Part shown: one piece after another, positions 61,108-64,000 of the stretch
Position numbering within the stretch: the first letter of the stretch is position 1
How the letters are laid out: every line of letters starts with the position of its first letter
Origin: Sphingopyxis jiangsuensis
Lineage (GTDB): Bacteria > Pseudomonadota > Alphaproteobacteria > Sphingomonadales > Sphingomonadaceae
Assembly (NCBI RefSeq): GCF_016734905.1
Contig: NZ_JAERPO010000002.1
Coordinates: 949,524 to 1,013,523 of the forward strand
Reading direction: 5' to 3'
Length of the DNA stretch: 64,000 nt
Program-made: the position numbers and the translations under genes
The notes under the pieces: generated by a model
Databases searched by the model: none
What the model was told of the DNA's origin: nothing
What the model saw: the letters and a program-made list of their open reading frames with translations, nothing else

Positions 61108-61772
61108 TGGCCTCGATCCTGCCCGCCGACCCGACGCTCGACGAGATTCGCGCCGCGCTCGCGCCGCTCATCGCGCAGAATGCCGCGTTCGACGGCTTTG
61201 GCGACGCTGCGCTTGCTGCGGCGGCTGAACGGCTGGGGATCGACCCCGACGTCGCGCGGCTCGCCTTTCCAGGCGGTGGGCGCGACATGGTCGACGCCTG
61301 GTTCGCCGACATCGATGCAAGCATGGCGGCGAAATGCCCCGCCGGGAAGCTCGCCGAAATGAAAATTCGTGCGCGCATCGTAACGCTCGTTGAAACTCGG
61401 CTGGAACTGATCGCCCCCTATCGCGAATCGCTGCGCCGCGCGCTCGCGCTACTCGCGCTCCCGACCAACGCACCGCACGCCGCGCGGCTTGGCTGGCGGA
61501 GCGCCGATATGATGTGGCGCCTCGCAGGCGACACCGCGACCGACTATAATCATTACAGCAAGCGCGCGATCCTCGGCAGCGTCTATGGTGCCACGATCGC
61601 GGTCTTCCTGAATGACGAGAGCGAGGATTTCGCCGACACGCGCGCCTTTCTGTCGCGGCGGATCGACGGCGTGATGCGCTTCGAGGCGTGGAAGCATCGG
61701 CGCGCCGCACGCAAGACCGACCGGCCGAGCCTCGCGCGCTTCATCGGACGGCTGCGCTACCCGGGACGCTGA
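61107..61772 (+). CDS. COQ9 family protein
   Basis: The 221-residue protein is related to the ubiquinone-biosynthesis accessory protein COQ9. It has the TetR-like helical N-terminus with HTH-like helices (GFGDAALAAAAERLGIDPDVARLAFPGGGRDMVDAWFADID). The conserved RARIVTLVETRLELIAPYRESLRRALALLALPTNAPHAA follows, then WRSADMMWRLAGDTATDYNHYSKRAILGSVYGATIAVFLND, which is the lipid-binding core. In eukaryotes COQ9 presents the substrate to COQ7. It overlaps the transporter by one base, which suggests co-transcription. Confidence 0.92.
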   Translation: MASILPADPTLDEIRAALAPLIAQNAAFDGFGDAALAAAAERLGIDPDVARLAFPGGGRDMVDAWFADIDASMAAKCPAGKLAEMKIRARIVTLVETRLELIAPYRESLRRALALLALPTNAPHAARLGWRSADMMWRLAGDTATDYNHYSKRAILGSVYGATIAVFLNDESEDFADTRAFLSRRIDGVMRFEAWKHRRAARKTDRPSLARFIGRLRYPGR

Positions 61773-61802
61773 CCTTCGCATAAGGGCTGGCCTTCGCTTC
61801 CC

Positions 61803-61821
61803 GATATTGATAATCGCTCGC
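61803..61821 (+). promoter_or_regulatory. Fur-box-like sequence before feoA
   Basis: GATATTGATAATCGCTCGC matches the classical 19-bp Fur consensus at 14 positions by eye, with the left half nearly perfect, and lies directly before the feoA ATG at 61824. Iron repression of ferrous-iron uptake is expected on general grounds. Confidence 0.5.
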
Positions 61822-61823
61822 AA

Positions 61824-62078
61824 ATGAACGCGAACCTCGATTCCTCCCCGCTCGGCACGCGCGTGCGCATCGCGCATATCGACTGGTCCGGGCTGTCGCA
61901 CGACGAAGGCCGGCGGCTGCGCGAATTCGGGCTGATGGAGGGGGTTGAGGTGACGCCACTGCATCGCGGCAGCCTCTTCTCGCGCGACCCGCTTGCGCTC
62001 GCGGTCGGGCGGATGCGCGTCATCATCCGCGCGCGGCAGGCGGCGGCGATCCGCGTGGAGCCGGCGGCCGCGGCATGA
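61824..62078 (+). CDS. feoA: Ferrous iron transport protein FeoA
   Basis: FeoA is a small SH3-like cytosolic protein that works with FeoB. The 84 residues include RVRIAHIDWSGLSHDEGRRLREFGLMEGVEVTPLHRGSLFSRDPLALAVG, the usual FeoA pattern with 'RRLREFGLMEG'. The end runs into feoB with a 4-bp overlap (ATGA). The ATG at 61824 has no strong ribosome-binding site but has the Fur-box-like sequence immediately upstream. Confidence 0.93.
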   Translation: MNANLDSSPLGTRVRIAHIDWSGLSHDEGRRLREFGLMEGVEVTPLHRGSLFSRDPLALAVGRMRVIIRARQAAAIRVEPAAAA

Positions 62079-63946
62079 CAGGCGCCATCCCCAGCATCGC
62101 GCTCGTCGGCAATCCCAATGCCGGCAAATCGAGCCTGTTCAACGCGCTGACTGGCGCGCGGCAGAAGATCGCCAATTATCCGGGCGTCACAGTCGAGCGC
62201 AAAGCAGGGCATGCGGCCTTCGCCGACGGACGACCGCTCGCGCTGATCGATCTGCCGGGAAGCTATAGTCTCGACCCGTCGAGCCCCGACGAGGCGGTGA
62301 CGCGCGACGTCATCCTTGGCAAGCAGGCGGGCGAGCGGCGACCCGACGCGCTCGTCGTCGTCGTCGACGCGGCGAACCTCGACAATCATCTCTGCTTCGC
62401 GCTCGAACTGATCGCGCTGGGGCTGCCGACGATCGTCGCGCTCAACATGGTCGACCTTGCGACGCGCGACGGGTTGACGCTCGACCCCGACCGGCTCGCG
62501 CACGAGCTTGGCGTTCCCGTAATCTCGACCGTCGCGGTGCGGCGGCGCGGGCTGAGCGAACTGCTCGCGGCGGTCGATGGCGCAATCCTGTCGTATCAGA
62601 CGCAGGCCGTCGCCCCCGCCGACGCGCCGCGCAGCGACCAATCGCTCCACCAGCGCGCGCGCGCGATCGCCCGCGCCGCTACGATTGCCGAAACGCCCGT
62701 GCGGCGCTGGACGCAGCGCGCCGACGCAGTCTTCCTTCACCCCGTGGGCGGCTTCCTGATTCTGCTCGCGTTGATGTTCGTCATGTTCCAGGGCGTCTAC
62801 GCCTGGTCGGAGGCGCCGATCGGCTGGATTGAGGGCGGCATCGCCGCGCTGCAGGAAGCGGCCATCGCGACCATGCCCGACGGCTTTTTGCGCGGGCTGA
62901 TCGTCGAAGGGATATTGGGAGGCGTCGGATCGGTCGTCGTCTTCCTGCCGCAGATCCTCATCCTCTTCTTCTTTATCCTGCTCGTCGAGGCGTCGGGTTA
63001 CATGACCCGCGCCGCTTTCCTGATGGACGGCATCATGGCGAAGGTCGGCCTGTCGGGGCGCGGTTTCATTCCGCTGTTGTCGAGCTTTGCCTGCGCGGTG
63101 CCCGGCATCATGGCGACGCGCGCGATACCCGACGCCAAGGACAGGCTGACGACGATATTGATTGCGCCGCTGATGACCTGTTCGGCACGGCTGCCCGTTT
63201 ATACGCTGATCATCGGCGCCTTCATCCCGGCGCAGAGCGTCGGCAACACGCCGATCGGGCTGCAGGGTCTGGTGCTCTTTGGCCTCTACGTCTCGGGCAT
63301 CGTCGGCGCGCTGGTCGTCGCGCTTGTGCTGCGGCGAACGGTCGCCAAAGGAAACGCAGCGGGCTTCATGATGGAAATGCCGCGCTATCAATGGCCGCGG
63401 ATGCGCGACGTCGCGATCGCGCTCTGGCAGCGCGCGTGGATCTTCCTGCGCCGTGCGGGGACGATTATCTTCGTCACGACGATCGCATTGTGGCTGCTGC
63501 TGACCTACCCCCAGGTGCCGGAGGGGACTAGCGAAAGCCAGGTCGATTACAGCGTCGCCGGCCGCATCGCGAGCGGGCTGGAAGTCGTCGTTGCGCCGAT
63601 CGGTTTCAACCACGACATCGCGGTGGCGCTGATCCCGGCCATGGCGGCGCGCGAGGTCGCGGTGTCCGCGATGGCGACCGCCAATGCGATCGATGCTGGC
63701 GATGACGAGGAGGCGATGGCCGAGTCGCTTGCTGAACGGCTTCAGGGACGCTGGAGCCTTGCAACCGCGCTCGCCTTCCTCGCCTGGTTCGTCTTTGCGC
63801 CGCAGTGCATTTCGACGATCGCGATCACGCGGCGCGAGACCAATGGGTGGCGCTGGCCGTTGTTCATGGTTGGCTATTTGTTCGCGCTCGCCTATGCCGC
63901 TGCTGGTATCACTTACTGGACGGCCGTCGCTTTCGGGCTAGGCTGA
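62075..63946 (+). CDS. feoB: Ferrous iron transporter FeoB
   Basis: This Fe(II) transporter of the inner membrane has a cytosolic GTPase domain. The 623 residues have G1 GNPNAGKS (12-19), G2 in YPGVTVERKAG, G3 DLPGSYSL and G4 NMVD. The helical spacer follows, then the Nucleoside-recognition (Gate) type membrane part with FACAVPGIMATRAI (first Gate) and APIGFNHDIAVALIPAMAAREV (second Gate). The CPGIMAT-type cysteine is present as C-A-V-P-G-I-M-A-T. Its length is shorter than E. coli FeoB (773), as in many alphaproteobacteria. It overlaps feoA by 4 bp. Confidence 0.96.
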   Translation: MTGAIPSIALVGNPNAGKSSLFNALTGARQKIANYPGVTVERKAGHAAFADGRPLALIDLPGSYSLDPSSPDEAVTRDVILGKQAGERRPDALVVVVDAANLDNHLCFALELIALGLPTIVALNMVDLATRDGLTLDPDRLAHELGVPVISTVAVRRRGLSELLAAVDGAILSYQTQAVAPADAPRSDQSLHQRARAIARAATIAETPVRRWTQRADAVFLHPVGGFLILLALMFVMFQGVYAWSEAPIGWIEGGIAALQEAAIATMPDGFLRGLIVEGILGGVGSVVVFLPQILILFFFILLVEASGYMTRAAFLMDGIMAKVGLSGRGFIPLLSSFACAVPGIMATRAIPDAKDRLTTILIAPLMTCSARLPVYTLIIGAFIPAQSVGNTPIGLQGLVLFGLYVSGIVGALVVALVLRRTVAKGNAAGFMMEMPRYQWPRMRDVAIALWQRAWIFLRRAGTIIFVTTIALWLLLTYPQVPEGTSESQVDYSVAGRIASGLEVVVAPIGFNHDIAVALIPAMAAREVAVSAMATANAIDAGDDEEAMAESLAERLQGRWSLATALAFLAWFVFAPQCISTIAITRRETNGWRWPLFMVGYLFALAYAAAGITYWTAVAFGLG

Positions 63947-63979
63947 TCCTTCCAACTTTCAAGCGGAGCGGAGCGGCGG

Positions 63980-64000
63980 ATGGCTGGCAGCGTCAACAAG
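63980..64000 (+). CDS. ssb: Single-stranded DNA-binding protein, first codons (cut by window end)
   Basis: The last 21 bases read MAGSVNK, identical to the usual N-terminus of alphaproteobacterial SSB (followed there by VILVGNLG). The ATG is preceded by GGAGCGGCGG. Only seven codons are visible, so the identification rests on this short match and on the distance from feoB (33 bp). Confidence 0.6.

Overview
The window is high-GC DNA with dense gene overlap and strong GC bias at third codon positions. Its gene content points to an alphaproteobacterium of the order Sphingomonadales, and a Sphingopyxis-like genome fits best. The pointers are a PopZ (DUF2497) gene beside a TolC gene, a leuS-lptE-holA operon, CCA-encoded tRNAs, a COQ9 gene, a TonB-dependent receptor, and intergenic palindromes of the kind common in this order. 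The genus is inference, because no rRNA is present.

Most of the window is housekeeping chromosome. 1-9.5 kb: the 3' end of homoserine dehydrogenase, class II fructose-1,6-bisphosphatase (glpX), a secreted protein behind a palindromic promoter-operator, a flavodoxin-like reductase, an alkylsulfatase, two PH-domain membrane proteins and recJ. 9.6-9.8 kb: tandem tRNA-Glu (UUC, CUC). 11.8-14.5 kb: popZ, tolC and pcm on the minus strand. 14.8 kb: tRNA-Cys. 19-22.2 kb: a fused alpha-beta 2-oxoacid dehydrogenase E1 with an overlapping malonyltransferase-like gene. 22.4-29.7 kb: a tightly coupled DUF4129-DUF4350-MoxR-DUF58-SpoIIM-RDD cluster followed by a nitroreductase and a lipoprotein. 30-34.7 kb: gyrB, an RlpA-like protein and glutaminase. 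34.8-39 kb: the Lhr-Core-type helicase and PdeM/MPE-type phosphoesterase of the 'ligase-associated' repair set, with an aspartyl protease gene between them. 39.2-43.9 kb: a TonB-dependent receptor and a cation/proton antiporter. 43.9-48.7 kb: leuS, lptE, holA and a DUF3576 lipoprotein. 49-55.8 kb: envelope and metabolic genes including a PBP1A-type synthase, msrB, a YggS protein, YcgN and SCO. 55.9-58.9 kb: an ankyrin protein and riboflavin genes. 59-64 kb: an Old Yellow Enzyme, a DMT transporter, COQ9, feoAB and the first codons of ssb.

Two short accessory regions interrupt this, both next to tRNA genes. Behind tRNA-Glu lies a tyrosine integrase broken by a stop codon and a frameshift and cut off at an IS5-type transposase (9.98-11.85 kb). 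Behind tRNA-Cys, only the first codons of a second integrase remain. They run into a 270-bp inverted-repeat element and then a decayed RHS polymorphic-toxin locus (15.1-18.9 kb). That locus holds a truncated RHS core, two displaced toxin/immunity modules (one with a phospholipase A2-like CxxHDxCY motif, one of unknown activity) with AT-rich membrane-protein immunity candidates, and a REP-associated (Y1/HUH) transposase with its own flanking inverted repeats.

The most interesting regulatory arrangement is the riboflavin gene at 56.6 kb. A helix-turn-helix domain is fused to the N-terminus of DHBP synthase (RibB), its GTP-cyclohydrolase-like C-terminus lacks the zinc cysteines, and a perfect 20-bp palindrome sits in the promoter just before its start codon. 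A second shared signal is an operator of form GTATT-N8-AATAC, found at 2.3 kb and 14.6 kb.
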